From assembly GCA_007922195.1 (NCBI GenBank), contig ML681971.1, positions 2,493,259 through 2,557,258 on the forward strand: 64,000 nucleotides of DNA, read 5' to 3'. Numbering within the stretch: the first letter of the stretch is position 1; each line of letters starts with the position of its first letter. The position numbers and the translations under genes were made by a program. A model generated the notes under the pieces. That model saw nothing but the letters and a program-made list of their open reading frames with translations, was not told the origin of the DNA and ran no database searches. This document shows, piece after piece, positions 11,246 through 23,740 of this stretch. This DNA comes from Podocnemis expansa (Eukaryota; Chordata; Testudines; Podocnemididae).

Positions 11246-12531
11246 CATGAGAGAGAATAGAATCTAGCTTGGCTGTATTGGCTTGTAATAGTAAAGAAGC
11301 TATCAACCCAAACCTTTGTCACTAAAAGCAGCTGATCTGTTCCTGGATGCACACATAAAGTAGATCTTTTTTGTGGGGAAGTGTGATTTTTTTTTTTTTT
11401 ACTTGCTTGCAGAGTAGAATTCCACTTTGAATCACTCCTGCTTTTTGTGGCTAGGGGGGTGAGATTCCCTTCTGTGAATACCTGCTTTATGTCCACGGTG
11501 AGCGTGGGATGTAAGAACAGCAAAAGGATTTTTGTGATCTTTGTAAAATTAAGTCTCTCCTCTTCTCTGCCAACGGGACACCTACAGGATATGTCAGGTC
11601 TGCAGTAAGCAGTGCTGCTACTTCTGCTGCAGATTTTGACATGACCGGAATTAAACTCTCCTGTGGGAAGGGCTTTGGTATTTCTCTGAAGCATTTAGTG
11701 TTTGCCATAGTCAGAGGCAGAAGTTGGGGCTAGGAGGGCCTTTGATGCACTCCGGTGCATTAGCACAATTCTAGTGCATGTTCTCTATCTGTAGAAAAGA
11801 CCTCATTTTCACTAAAGCCAAGCAATTTCACAATTAACTTTGCATGAGAAACAGTGGGAGTGGATGTCTCCCAGTGGCCAAGGACGCTAAGAATGTATCC
11901 TCCATCTGTCAGTGCCAAGAATAGAAAGGGGTTGATGTTTTCAGAGCAGCACAGAGAGCCTTTTGAAACATCCTGTTCATTAAATACCTCTGAGAGTCCT
12001 CGCCTTAAGGGTTGAACCCTGCAAGCCCTTGCTCCTGTGAATAATTCCAGCGAGTTCCATGGGACTGCTAATTATTACTACACTACAGCAAAACCATTTC
12101 AGACCAACAATGATGTAATTAGCTTTGTGGACAGCCGTTGTTCTTCTGTAATTTACTTCTGCCATTCCTTCCTTGATTTTTAAGGAGTCTTTTTCATGGT
12201 CGTGTTTTCAGTAAGTAAAAAGTACCCCCCATGTAATTCTCATTTCTCAGACTCCAATAAATACAGCTGCACTAATTAAACTGACTTTAGCCAGCAATAA
12301 AAAACACTTGTACTTAAGAGAAGAGATTTTTCTCAATATACACAAATAGCAGAAATCTGGATTGATCTTCCAGCAGAAGTTACAAGCATCAGGCTGATAG
12401 TCTGTTGAGCAGAGATGCTGCTATTCTTGCTTCATGCTTTGACATCTGTCAGCTGTCCATCTGGCAGCTTTGTGGGGGGAATTCCTTCAAGGAGTCTTGC
12501 CATGTTAACATTGTCCTTTTCTATCTTCCAG
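11246..12531. other. Unannotated DNA before the first visible BBS4 exon
   Basis: No exon or repeat was recognised with confidence. The minus-strand open frame at 11191-11694 is Ser/Lys-rich and overlaps PLE sequence at one end; I see no family. Confidence 0.45.
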
Positions 12532-12583
12532 GCTGCATTGTTCCCGATGGCTACAGAACCTCAGAAATCTCGCCCTAAGAAAG
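12532..12583 (+). CDS. BBS4: BBS4 coding exon A (likely exon 2)
   Basis: Preceded by the acceptor 'ttttctatcttccag' and followed by the donor g|gtttgt at 12584. It reads AALFPMATEPQKSRPKK and leaves one base (g) to be completed by the next exon (phase 1). The sequence matches the weakly conserved region just before the first TPR of BBS4, where mammalian proteins also have a short Ser/Thr/Gln/Lys-rich stretch ending in KK. It opens on a full codon, so the previous intron is phase 0. An in-frame ATG at 12547 could serve as a start, but family knowledge puts the true start in an earlier exon, which I could not find. The exon was identified by its fit to the downstream exons, since the peptide alone is short. 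Confidence 0.8.
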
Positions 12584-15500
12584 GTTTGTTTAAGGATGAG
12601 TTTGCAACAGTATTATTTAGGACGTCTTTAAAAGTGATGCACACAGTTGTGTGAGAAGCACAAATGTCCACTACTAAATGTACTCCCATTTGTGATTCAA
12701 TACGTATATGAATCATTTATTTCCAGAGGGGAAAAACTAGTGTACTCACTTACTGCACTGTCTGCAGTTTAATTTTCATTTTCCTTTTGTTTAATATGGG
12801 TTTGCTTATTACTGATTCTATACATTCTTGGATTCTTTCATGTGGTATTTTCCCTGAAAGATGCCATTGTGGACCTTCAGATTAATTTTTTTATCGATTT
12901 ATTTTTTTTCTTTCCAAATTTCCACAGTTTGGAGGGAAAATTATTTTTCTAACTGCCCGCTTCATAAAGTTGCTATAGTATTTAAGTGGGTTCACACAGA
13001 TTTAACTGAAGGCCTGCAGAGCCTCTTATTGGTGATGCTGAAAGAATGCGGGGGGGAGGGGACTCTGCTTGTCTCTCAAATTCCCCAGGGGGTTTGTGAA
13101 GCTAGCAGATGCTCAGTTTGCAAGCAAAATTTTAAGTTTAGTCTGGAAATCACTGAGAGAATTAATACTGAACTCCAAAATGTCATCAATCACTTTTAGG
13201 GACCAGCCACTTGTTTAAGACAATTCAGAAGCAGCCTGGATTTTGGAGAATTTCATTCAGGAATCACTTCTTTAATTCCAACACATCACTTATGTCTGGT
13301 ACATTTATCAGGATACATCCTGCTCCCATTTTTGTTGGATGTCCATACTAGAGTCCTAAATTCCCTGTGATAGAGAGAGCCTTAGTGCTAACTGTCATCC
13401 TTCCTCTTGGCTCTCTATCTAAAGGGTATAGAGGCAATATGAATGCTAAATAGACACTTACTTGCCGTCTTGAAGACTGTGAGATAATGCATCATAACTG
13501 CTGGCTTCTAAAGACAAAATGCTTTGTTGTATTAATTCTGCCATAGCTATGCTAAGGAATTCAGAGAAGCTGCTATGTTTCTTTTGAGGGCAGGTCAGAC
13601 TAAATGACAGAAGGCCATGTAGTCCTGTCTGTTGAATTCCAGCACTGGACGGAACACAATATTTAGTGAGCTACTCTCTGTGGTTTCAGAACCCAGACCT
13701 AAGGTTGCTCACCTGTGCATTGAAACCTTAGCCTCTGTACAACAGATACCAGTTCTCACATAGAGCTGAGCAAGGAGAGGCTGTTAGTTCTGCAGGGTCT
13801 CTGTCAAAATTGCTTAGTCCCAAAATGCCTTTGCCTTGGCAGCCATCTTTTCTGGAGTGCAAATGAAGGCTGGCTCTTCCTCAGATGACTGACCCACATC
13901 TTCCTGGGTAGGCTGATCCTCCAATTCCTGTGTGCTGTGTTTCTTACCTGCTCCTTCACAATCATTCTTTTCTGTGAAGCCTCTGGCCCTGATTTTCTCA
14001 CCCATAATGCCCTTGTATCTATGCAGGTTCTTATGTGTGCGTTATAGCATATTTGTATGAGTTACGTACAGAGCCTTATCTTTCTGTGTATTTCTAAAGC
14101 CACTCTGTACACTTAGAGTGCTTTAAAGATAACAACTGTAGTGGGCGCAGATATGATGTGAAGTGTGTCAAGAACAAACCGTTGCTTCCAAGCTGTTTCC
14201 TGCAGGGCTGAGATCTCTTAATCCATCCCTGCATATTTAATGTGTAAATGTAGTAATAATAAAAGTTGCAATCAACCTACCAAGCAGTGGAGGTGGGTTT
14301 GGTAGAAGATGGCATCAACTTTGCTGGTAAACTGACAGTTAAGTGTCTTGTTTCTCTGTGTTTGCTGATAGTTCTTTGATGGGACCAGTATTATGGCAGG
14401 AGGGATTTTTGTTCTGTGTAACTCCCTAACCATGTGCTATTTAATAAATATTTCAGGAAAACCTCTCTGAAATGTCAAAATGTCTACATGCTAATTCTAT
14501 GAACTTTTTTGTCATTGCTGTATTGAGAAGACTACTCTTTTTGTCTAGCTGAGGGGCTGCCTGTTAGTCCCTGAAGACCTGACACTATTCAGTCTTTTGA
14601 GTGTACTTAAAGTGGAATTGGAAATGACCTGTATAATAATTAAGGGATTTGGTGAAAGTTCAGTGCAAATTCAAGTGAGGGAAATACTTGGAGCAGTGAT
14701 GATGAAAGAAATGTAGGGGTGACAGTAACAAGTGACTCAGAAAGGACTTTACAGTGCTTTGTTTGAGTAATAGATAGTATATGTGGTTCCGGTCAGGACA
14801 TATGTTCGGTTCTTGTGGCCTCATTGAAGATCTTGAAAAATGAGGGGGGAATTTACTGTTGTTGCTCATGTCTGATTACAGAGCTGGAACAACAGATTTG
14901 GGAGGAAAGACTAGAGAACAATGTATTTGTAGCTTGCTTAAGTGACAGCTGATGCGAAACAGGAACACCCTATGCTCGCTGTGTATAGGCCCCATTCTCA
15001 TTTTCACACCGAATTCTGACTTCAGCAGTTCATAGAATATATGCTGCTGTGAGAGGAAAATCAAGCCTATACTTCCCCCCTGCCTCCATCCTGCCAGTGT
15101 CCATTGAAGTACAGGTGAGCATCTTCTCAGGGCAATACCTGACCTGGTTCAGGTATCATTAGAGGGGAAAGTTTCAGAAGCCTCTGTGCTTTGCCGGATA
15201 TTGTTTTCCTTTCCTGCTTTTAGTGCGGTGAGCTAAAGCCTATTTGATCAGCCTGTTTGCTAATCTCTGGAAAGAAATGAGGGCAAGATCAAGATTTATA
15301 GTGGGAAGTGACGTAATGGTGCATGCTGTGTGCATGCATGATGGTGGGGGTGGACAAGGTTGGGTTGGAGAAAGGCCAGTATGGTGTGCACTCCTGGGAG
15401 GGGAGCTGGAGGAGGGAGTACAGAGGAGAGATGTTTTTCTTTTCATTGATTTATTCTAATAGCTTGCTAAAGTCTCTTGACAGTGCTTCTGCATTAACTA

Positions 15501-16125
15501 AGAAGCCTATTCTAGTTCAGTTGAGGAAATGATAGTTTAAGGGCCCTGAAATTTGCATGTTTTTCTTTACAAAGAGGTGGTTCTACACCATTTTTGAAGA
15601 AGCACTGTCAAGAGAAACAAACATAAAAGGTGACTTTTACCTTGCAGTGTTTTTGCTTGTTTTAGATGTGTGTTTTATTGTCAAATAAAATGTAAAAATA
15701 CATTTAAATCACCATCAGTGCAAGCAGAGCTATGAATTGATGGGAAACTGTTAGTTTAATTGCAGACCCAGTCCTGAAAGCAGCCGTTCTGCTTGAGTAC
15801 ACTTCTGTGCCCACCTGGAACCTCACCGTAGCCTCGCATCAGCTGGGCACTGATATCTGTTGGCACACAAGCACTTGCAGGCTCAGGGGCTTGGAATGAA
15901 AGCTTTTTATTTTGCTTTTGTTTGGGGTCTCTGGGCATTATAGTTGTACCATGCACCTGGCGAAGTTTTCTCAGCTGGCTATATGGCAATCACAAGAGTG
16001 GATTATCTGGTAGTGGTGGCTGAGATGTTGCCTCCCCTGAGCATGTCATCTCTTGAATGTGAATTCCTACGTGTTATGGGGAGAGTATTTTGCAAGCATG
16101 AAGTGTGATCTTACTTTTTGTTCTG
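12584..16125. other. BBS4 intron, no strong feature
   Basis: First part of a 29-kb intron. Open frames at 12861-13199 (+) and 13814-14005 (-) show no recognised family. A possible CR1-like tail lies near 13590-13640. No other exon fits the BBS4 phase series here. Confidence 0.45.
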
Positions 16126-16218
16126 CTCCAGAGGGGTAGCTGTGTTAGTCTAGTTCAGCAAAACAAACAAGGAATCTTATGACTTTTAAAGACTAACAAA
16201 TTTATTTATCACATGCCT
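16126..16218 (-). mobile_element. PLE terminal module fragment, minus strand
   Basis: 'gaggggtagctgtgttagtc', then 'caaaacaaacaaggaatc' and 'gactaacaaatttattta'. Only the terminal module is present. Confidence 0.7.
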
Positions 16219-16274
16219 TTCTGTTGCTCTAAGCCTGCCCTTACTGTGGTTGGTATTCTCATCCATGAGCTGAC

Positions 16275-16770
16275 AGTCACAGAATCCCAGAAATATGGAC
16301 TGGAAGGACTGTGGGAGCGTGTTCTACTCCAGTTCCCTGCACTGAGGCAGGAATAAATGTTAGTATTTCTCTAAGCTGCTTTTCAAATCTTAAGTGACAA
16401 GAGATTCCACAACGTCCCTAGGTAATTTGTTCCAAAGCTTAACTACGGTTATAGTCAGGAATCTTTTCCTGGAGTCTGTCTTAAATCTCTTGCTGTAATT
16501 TAAGCCTGTTACTTCTTATCCTGTCCTCAGTGGTTAAGGAGAACAATTGATGGTTCTCCTTTTTATAATTACCTTTTATGCACTTCAGTGTGGTTGCCAT
16601 GCCCCACTCCATCATCTTTTTTCTAGACTAAACACAAACCAGTTTTTTCAATCTTTCTTCATAGGTTATGTTTGCTAGACTTTTACTCACTTTTGTTGTT
16701 TGCATCTGAACTCTCTCTCAAATCTGTTAACATCTTTACTAATCCCCTTGCTCCCTCCTTAAGGCTGCTG
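16275..16770 (-). mobile_element. CR1 LINE 3' end, antisense
   Basis: Begins 'cagtcacagaatcccagaaa' and continues with 'agagattccacaacgtccc', 'aatcttttcctggagtc' and 'tttcaatctttcttcatagg', in the standard order of an antisense CR1 3' end. Confidence 0.8.
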
Positions 16771-17095
16771 TTCCTTAGGTATGCTGCAGTTCTTGGGAGG
16801 TTTCATGGTAAGGCACTGTAGGAAACAGTGCACTTTTTTTTTTAATGAGGCACTCCTCGTATCTGAGTCTACCTTACCTAAGCAAATCTGCTTCTCCTAA
16901 AGAGCAAAGGCAGGGAATGGAAATCAGAGAGCACAGTCCTCACCCACACTCGCAGAGTGATGGTTGCTGGCAGCATTCATTTGGACTTAAAAATCCACAA
17001 AGGAAGAACTGAAATAATGTCATTTCTGAGTAGACTTTTACATACCACCATATGTGGCAAGGCTATCAGTGCCTTTTAAAAACAGTGTTTGTTGC

Positions 17096-17250
17096 CTGAT
17101 GGACAGAGTACTGGACTTTGACTCAAGAAACTTGAGTTCTAGTCTCTTCTCTAGCACCTTAGACAAGTCCATGTCTTCCTGTACCTCAGTTCCCTATTTG
17201 TAAAATGGGTGTCTCCTTTTTGAGATTTATTTATGAAAAGTTCAACATGA
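17096..17250 (+). mobile_element. MIR-type SINE remnant
   Basis: Reads in MIR order: 'agagtactggactttgactc', 'cttgagttctagtctc', 'tgtacctcagttccctattt', 'gtaaaatgggtgtc'. Ancient and diverged. Confidence 0.7.
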
Positions 17251-18744
17251 GCTAAATATTTTATTATTAGAAGAGAGACTAATTTGCTGATTTGAGATCA
17301 TAAGATTGGCTTTGTGCTCTGTAGAAGATAACAGTTAAATTTCCTTTCCTGACTGAATCACATTTGTGAAAGAAATTAAAAGTTGGTTATGGATTATCTA
17401 ATTCTACATACTGTGTACAAGAGACCTAGATAACACACCATAGAATAGTGTTACTACAGATCTTTAGAATCCAGAAACTTCATGGTGCTGTTGCGATGGC
17501 TTTGCTCATTTTGATGCAGAGCAGGAAGTTTGTTCCTGTCTTTGCGAACTGGTGGTGTATGACAGGACCAGTAAGAAACTCGGAGCCAACATCTTCCAGT
17601 TTTTAGGTCTCTTTTACAAAAAGTTTACCCTCTGTTGAAGATAGAATTGTGATTTGAATGATCTGCCTGTCAGAGCCAACATGTCACATGATTCTTTGAC
17701 AGCTGAAGACTTGAAGGTTAGGATTAAAGAGCCTCTCTTTCGCAGACAGTTCAATCTAGAGAGTAAATGTTGAACATTCTGGGAAGAATACAAATGATTT
17801 GGGGTAGATTGTGGGCTGGAGGGCGTGCAAGAGTCTGGTTAGAAATCTCTAAATCTAACCACAAAGAGACTGGAAAGAGAACCCTCAGAGCACTGCTCAG
17901 TTCCAACCATTATTCAGGAGCTGACATGTTACTAGTTAAAACCATTCATTATTTTGTCCTTTACCCCCCATGGACAGAACTGCTCTGAAAATCAATTCCC
18001 TTTGTTGCTACATCAAGATCTATAACTCTGTGGTGTGTGTTTTTCCCAAGCAAATGGTGGTAGAGTAAAGGGAGCCCTGCTCCTTGAATCAGGATGGAGT
18101 TAATATCAGCCTGCTGAGATTGGATTTTAATCTCCCCTACTGCATTTTAAATTAATCAGATATTTTCTGAAATGCTTTACTGGTTTTGAATTGAAACTGG
18201 CTGGCTCCCATCTTTCCAATTTCCTTTCCTCAAGCACTCCAATCAAATCATTTTACAGTAACTGATAATGCTGTATTGGAGAAGGCACTTTTCCAGTGTG
18301 TATTGTTGCTCTTACAGAACATAACTCCAATTTATTTCCTTTTGTCATGGAAAAGGTTATTTAGAAAAGGAAGTTTGGCTCTCCTGTTAGTCTAGTCATG
18401 GCTGATAGATTTATGGACTATCTTTTAAATGCATTTTGAGTCCTACAACGTCAGTTCGATCAATGGCATTTTATGGTGGGTTTAGAAAAGCTTTAAATGG
18501 AACCTGATTTTTTTTAATGCAGTAGATACAATATACATCCAGTAACGTTGCAGTGAATATTGAGCATACGCATCTATTGGATTATGAAGAAGCAGATTGT
18601 TGGACAGTTACCCTTCTTGGGCTGTGCTAACTCAAAATGGATGGATATAAATCATTTGTAAGTGAAGATCTTCCCATATGAAATTTAAGGGAGCAGTGGG
18701 TATAAAAGATGAAGTGTTCCCCCAATTGCTAGCCTTTCTGATAT

Positions 18745-18890
18745 TTTATGGAAGTGTGTTCTAGTGGTTAGACTAGTGGACTTTGGTTCCGTTCCTGACT
18801 CTCTCTGTGATTTACTGTGACCTTTAGCAAATCACTAACCTTCTGTTTTCTCCATCTATGGAATGAGTCTAATATTTAGTTATTACATGC
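18745..18890 (+). mobile_element. MIR-type SINE remnant
   Basis: 'ctagtggttagactagtgga', 'gttccgttcctgactctc', 'cctttagcaaatcacta' and 'ctccatctatggaatgag' follow the MIR head-to-core order. Confidence 0.65.
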
Positions 18891-19543
18891 AGATGAGGTG
18901 GGGTTTCACTAATAGTGGCAGAGCATTTTCACACCAGATGCGATATAAGGGTGCCTTGTGGTGCCCCAAACACAGAGCCCATGTGTGTTTGTGAGGAGCT
19001 GCTGCTAACCCCAAGCCCCACCTCTTATTCCACTCCCTGATGGCAGCTCTGGCCAGGAATAGAGGTATAATAAAGCACTAAGTCCTGTACAGCTGCTGCT
19101 AAAGGAGTAGCAGATGGTGTTGCAGGGTACAGCCAACTTGCATGGGCATAGCAATGTGGGGAAGCTTGAATCTGATACGCTGCAATAAAATCTAACTAGT
19201 TAGGCATTTATAGCATGCTCATCACAGCAGGGAATCACTATTTAGGGCTTTCTGAGCATCCTTTTTTCATAAGGACTCCAGACCAGTAAAAAACAACAAC
19301 CAAGCAAACAAATCAGTATCCAAAAATGTGTAGAGAGAAATAACTATTTTAACCTTTTTAGATTTATGGAAATTAGTAACTTCTGAATTGTTACTTAGCA
19401 TCATTAATCAACATTAAGGGGTTTCAAACTTCACATGTAAGGACCTAGACATTTGCTAGGGCACCAAGTCAGCGAAACACTGATCATATGCTAAACCTTG
19501 CTGCATGGCTTCAGTGTGAATTGCAGATTAATTTTGTTTCTAT

Positions 19544-19649
19544 CAGGGGAGGGTGAACCTTCTGGCCTGAGGGCCAGATCTGCCTGTAGGCGGGCTGGGG
19601 CTGGGGGGAAGGCTCCATCAGGCCATGGTATGTAGTTTGCCCTCTTCTG
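19544..19649. mobile_element. Possible short hAT-type MITE
   Basis: Starts 'caggggagggtgaacctt' and ends 'ttgccctcttctg', with an internal 'ggcctgagggccagat' phrase typical of hAT MITEs in this genome. The flanking 8-mers (gtttctat and gttatatg) match only partly, so the boundaries are uncertain. Confidence 0.4.
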
Positions 19650-20514
19650 GTTATATGCTGTGGGCACATCACAACAATGTTTCTGTCAAATAAATGACGT
19701 TTTTGGGTCTTTCAGGTCCCATGACTCTTATTTTCATTGGATAAATGATGTTTCTGTGATAGACAGTTTATCATGGCATCTAGGCAGACCACAGAGCCAC
19801 TGTAGTGGATCTGAAGTTGGTTCTGTGTTTAATATATTCTCCATCAGTAGGATAAAGCAAGTTACTGCACTATAGTTAAAACCTTTGATGAAACAGGTTT
19901 ATCAGAGAGAAATGCACTAGCACCCAGTGTCCTGTGTGTAAGTAATAATATAGGACGGTAGGAGCTAGCAGTTTCAGATTAATGGGAATATAGGAAATGT
20001 ATAATGTAAAAATTTCATAACTATAGTTTTAATCTACTTGTACAGTAATTGATACTGTAACTCTCCCTATGCATGGCTTAAATCTGTTACTTATTCAACA
20101 TGTGGAGATCTGATTTGCACATGGATGAACTCTTTATAAAGTCTCCACAGCTAGTGCTAATGTGTCAGAAGAGAGTTTACTTTTTAGATGCTGGCACTGA
20201 AAATTTTCTCAAGCAATTTATGTTGGTTTGTCCAGCTGAATTATCCATTTCAGCATTTAAGCACAAGCTAAGGTAAAGTCCTTCTTGAGTTGTGGGATGA
20301 TTGTCAAAAAGTTGCAGCTGCGTTCCAGGCAAGCCATAGAAATCTGCAGGAAAGCAATAATGGTCATGCAGTAATAAAATCCATTATTACTTTTCCAGGA
20401 TTTTCTGCTTTCACCACCTTGGCTGAGAGTGGGGGATCCTGCTGTCAAAATCTGAAGTTTCTGCAATATTGCAAGTTAACCAAGGCCTTACACATCGCAA
20501 TATTATTAATCTGC

Positions 20515-20535
20515 TTTTTTTTTTTTTTTTTTTTT
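20515..20535. repeat. Poly-T tract (21 T)
   Basis: Uninterrupted T run. Predicted poly-Lys and poly-Phe frames across it are artefacts. Confidence 0.9.
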
Positions 20536-21169
20536 GGAGAGGCATAGAGCTGGTCTTTGAAGGGGAGGAAATAGTTAATATTTTTTATTGGAAAGCACAC
20601 TTGCAGATTTGACAAGCAACAGCACAAGCATCACATTGTCTAGTAATGCCTTTTCACAGTAGCAAGGGAAGTACTCTTGCAGATACATAATAAAACTAAA
20701 AAATGCACAGTGTGTGTCTTAACTTTCTGTTAATAAAAGAGCATGTTTAGAAGTCAACATGTGTCTGAAGTTTATGATCTGTCCTTGAGATACATTTGAC
20801 TTTCTTTCCAGGTATTCCCCACCCTAGCAGATCAATGGATGGAAGTCTTTGTTCCTGGAAATGTTCAAAAGATCGAATGCTCTGAATATTGCTAACGGTT
20901 TAGTGCCTTGATAGGTTGATTTTGTGCACTGCAGGACTGGTCACTTCTGAACTCCTAATACTTTCAAATTAATATAAATCCATTCTTTGAACCAAGTTCA
21001 AAGCTGCCTTTGAGGTTCTGAGAATGAAACTCTGCCTGAAAACTCCAGATAAAACTTACCACCCTGAATTATATTAATGAACTCTTTTAAGAGTGCTAAA
21101 TAAAGAAGAACTTGTTAGAAGACATGTCAAAAAGAAATGCTACTGCAGAACACAGTGTCTTTGTCTTGG

Positions 21170-21485
21170 GAACAGAGTACATGACTGGAACTCGGGAGAC
21201 GTGGGTTCTGTTCTTGGCTTGCCATGGGCATAAAGTGCTGGATAACTTTGGACAAATCACCTTAGTACTCTGTGCCTCATTTTCTCCATGGTGTAGTGGC
21301 TAGCACATCTGCTTTACGTGCAGAAGGTCCTGGGTTCAAAGCCTAGGGGGTTGGACTAGATGATCTCATGAGGTCCCTTCTAACCCAATGGTTCGATTCT
21401 ATTCTAGCATTTGTAAAATGGGGCTAATGAAAGGCACTTTGAGATCTAGTGTTGAAAAGTGCTTTATAAGAGCTCCATATTCTTA
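21170..21485 (+). mobile_element. MIR-type SINE split by a later SINE insertion
   Basis: The MIR left part (21170-21284) reads 'gggttctgttcttggcttgc', 'ggacaaatcaccttagtac', 'tgcctcattttctcc'. The right part (from about 21411) resumes exactly with 'tttgtaaaatggggctaatg' and 'gcactttgagatc'. The intervening 21285-21410 is a different SINE. Restored order is clear by eye. Confidence 0.75.
21286..21410 (+). mobile_element. tRNA-derived SINE with CR1-like tail
   Basis: The head resembles a tRNA, with 'tagtggctagcacatctgc' and a B-box-like 'ggttcaaagcc'. The tail 'gttggactagatgatctc' plus 'aggtcccttctaaccc' is the CR1 3'-end motif used by CR1-mobilised SINEs. It is inserted in the middle of an older MIR. 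It is not a functional tRNA gene: there is no complete cloverleaf or 3' acceptor strand. Confidence 0.65.
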
Positions 21486-23263
21486 TCCAACTCCTTTTGA
21501 GTTACAAAATGAAGTAAGATTTTAGCCCATCAGAACCTAATAATCCTGGAGGGGAAAGTATTTTAAAATAAATGAGTAAATGCATCACTGTATAATATAT
21601 GTATGAAGTATGTGTTTAACCTTCTTATTGAAAGTATGAGCTTTGGTTTCCCTGTCTGATGTAGATGTTATAGTGTGGAATAAAATATTTCATAGAGAGT
21701 ATTTTCATTTCATTTTTCTGACTACAGTAAATCTATAGGTGTTATCATAGATTTAAATGTAAACGACTCATAATTGTAACATAAACCACTCAAAAGTCAA
21801 GGACTGTCAATGTGAAGGCTGAATGTACCAATAAACCTCTGTGCTCTTGTGACATACATTAAAATCGGTAGTTATATGATCATGCACTATTGCTCTAATA
21901 TAGCATCATACATTTTTACCCTAGTGAGGTTCGTGTTGCCTCTAGTGATTTCAGCACAGAACTGGAAATCAGAAAGTTCTGAGTTGTGATCTGGAGCCAC
22001 TCTCCATCAGCTTTCCGATTAGTAAAAGTGTATATCCTTATCTACATCACGGGTCTATTATGAGGTATAGTTAGATAAAGATTGAGAAGTGTCATGTTAG
22101 GCTCCTACTTTTACAACCTTTTAGGTGGAATTGAATCTCAGATAGCATTTTATATAATCAGAGTATAAGCATCAGTTGGCAGAGTCAAGGATGATTTCCT
22201 GCCTTTTCAGTGTTTGGATGCAACTTTGCCATTGTGGAATTAACATAGAGTGATTGATTATATTTGATTTCCTAGTGTGTTTTGGTTTGGGAATGAAAAT
22301 AATGAAGGATGCTGTCTCTCCCAGGTTTTCAATCACCTTGGAAGATCCTCAATCCCAAGCAAATTCCCATGTGTAATTTAGAAACACTGCCAGCTTTAGA
22401 GCTATCTTTATGTGCACTGTTTACAAGCAAACATTTTCCATAGTGCATTCTCAAGTTTGCGTTTTCAGACATTCACATTCAAAGCCAAACAAAAATCCCC
22501 ATGTTAAGCGAACATTAACACTGCAAAGGCAGAAGTTAGGAAATGTCAGAATTAAGATGGCTTCTGACTGCAGTTCACTCCCCCTTGCATGTATACGTTA
22601 TGATAGTCTTTAATTACATGATAATATTGTGGTTTTTGCCCATGTCCATGGCCTCAGTCAGTGCAGAGAAACTATGGTGCTCCCTGAATGGGTAGCTCTC
22701 AAATATTTTATCCTTATCATTCAGTGTGTGACCCAAGCCTTATTTACCTTATAGCATCCACATTGTGCCCTCAGTACAGAATTACTAATTTTATCATTGG
22801 CGTTTTTTATGGGGCTCATCACTGAGGTGTTTGAGAGCTTCACAAACATGAAACAATTTATCTTCATGATACCCCTGTTAAGTAGAGTGGCATTATGTTT
22901 ATTTTGCAAGGGGGGGGGGCAGGCTGGGCACCCAGAAAATGAAGAATACATAGTTGCTGGCTACCTGTGAAAAGTTTGGATTAATCAAGTTGCCCAGAAT
23001 CACATTGGAATTCTGTACTGGAGTTAGGGATAGTGTCTAGTTCTCTGTGGTAGCACTGAACTGCCTTAAAAGAGACCATTGTTTCTTTTCCCTGCAGTTT
23101 GATGCCTTATTCACTGCACACCTTCCAGTTTCTGAAGCCAGTGAGGCTGGGGTCCTGTAGACAGCATTATCCATTGCACATTCCTGATTAATTTGCCTGA
23201 GCCTTATCTGTCTTGTACACTCGAATGGGCAGAAGTTCTATGAGGAAAAAATTGTATGCAATC
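21486..23263. other. BBS4 intron with MIR-like remnant
   Basis: At about 21940-22140 a MIR-like stretch ('gcctctagtgatttcagcac', 'gggtctattatgaggtatag') is visible. Otherwise no gene or repeat was recognised. A short G run sits at 22909-22918. Confidence 0.5.
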
Positions 23264-23740
23264 CAAGGGTTAAAGTATAATTTGGTTGGCTCTGTAACCC
23301 TCCCACACATCCAGAACCCCCTCCCACATGTCTGGGCCCTCTTCAAGCACCCCAGCTACTGCCCCCAATATCTATTCTCCTGTCCCCAATATCTACCCTG
23401 ATACCCATTCCCCTGCCCCCAATACCCCCCCCGCCCCCAGCACAAGGTGGGCCACCACCATCCTCACCATCAGCACACTGGGTTGGGAAACTCTGCAGCC
23501 TGCATATGCGCAGAAGAGCCTGCCCCCATCCACTGCCTTCCAGAACATGGCAGAATGCCATTCCAGGGCCTGCTATTTTTAGGGGCCCAGCATTTGGGCC
23601 CCTTAAAATAGAAAATGGAACAGGAAGCTACATGCCAGCGCCCACTATTTTTCAGTGGTGGGCCCCAGAACGCTGCATTCTGGAACAATTTCCTATTTTT
23701 AGGGGACCTGGAATGGCGTTCCGGCATACTTTAATCCCTG
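23264..23740. mobile_element. hAT-type MITE, 'GGTTAAAGT' family, copy 1
   Basis: Left end 'caagggttaaagtataattt', right end 'catactttaatccctg' as inverted termini. Flanking 8-mers atgcaatc and atacaatt differ by two transitions, consistent with an old 8-bp target duplication. The interior is rich in 'gggcccc' palindromes. The same family is found at 45646-46348. Confidence 0.7.

Noticed and set aside
12547..12583. ATG at 12547 as the true BBS4 start codon
   Set aside because: The reading frame is open upstream to an acceptor site, and vertebrate BBS4 has coding sequence in an earlier exon. Kept only as a possible alternative start.
20445..20627. Frames across the poly-T tract
   Set aside because: Poly-Lys and poly-Phe runs from a homopolymer; no conservation signal.
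21286..21350. tRNA gene
   Set aside because: Only a box-B-like phrase and a partial head are present. There is no complete cloverleaf, and a CR1-like tail follows, so it is a SINE.
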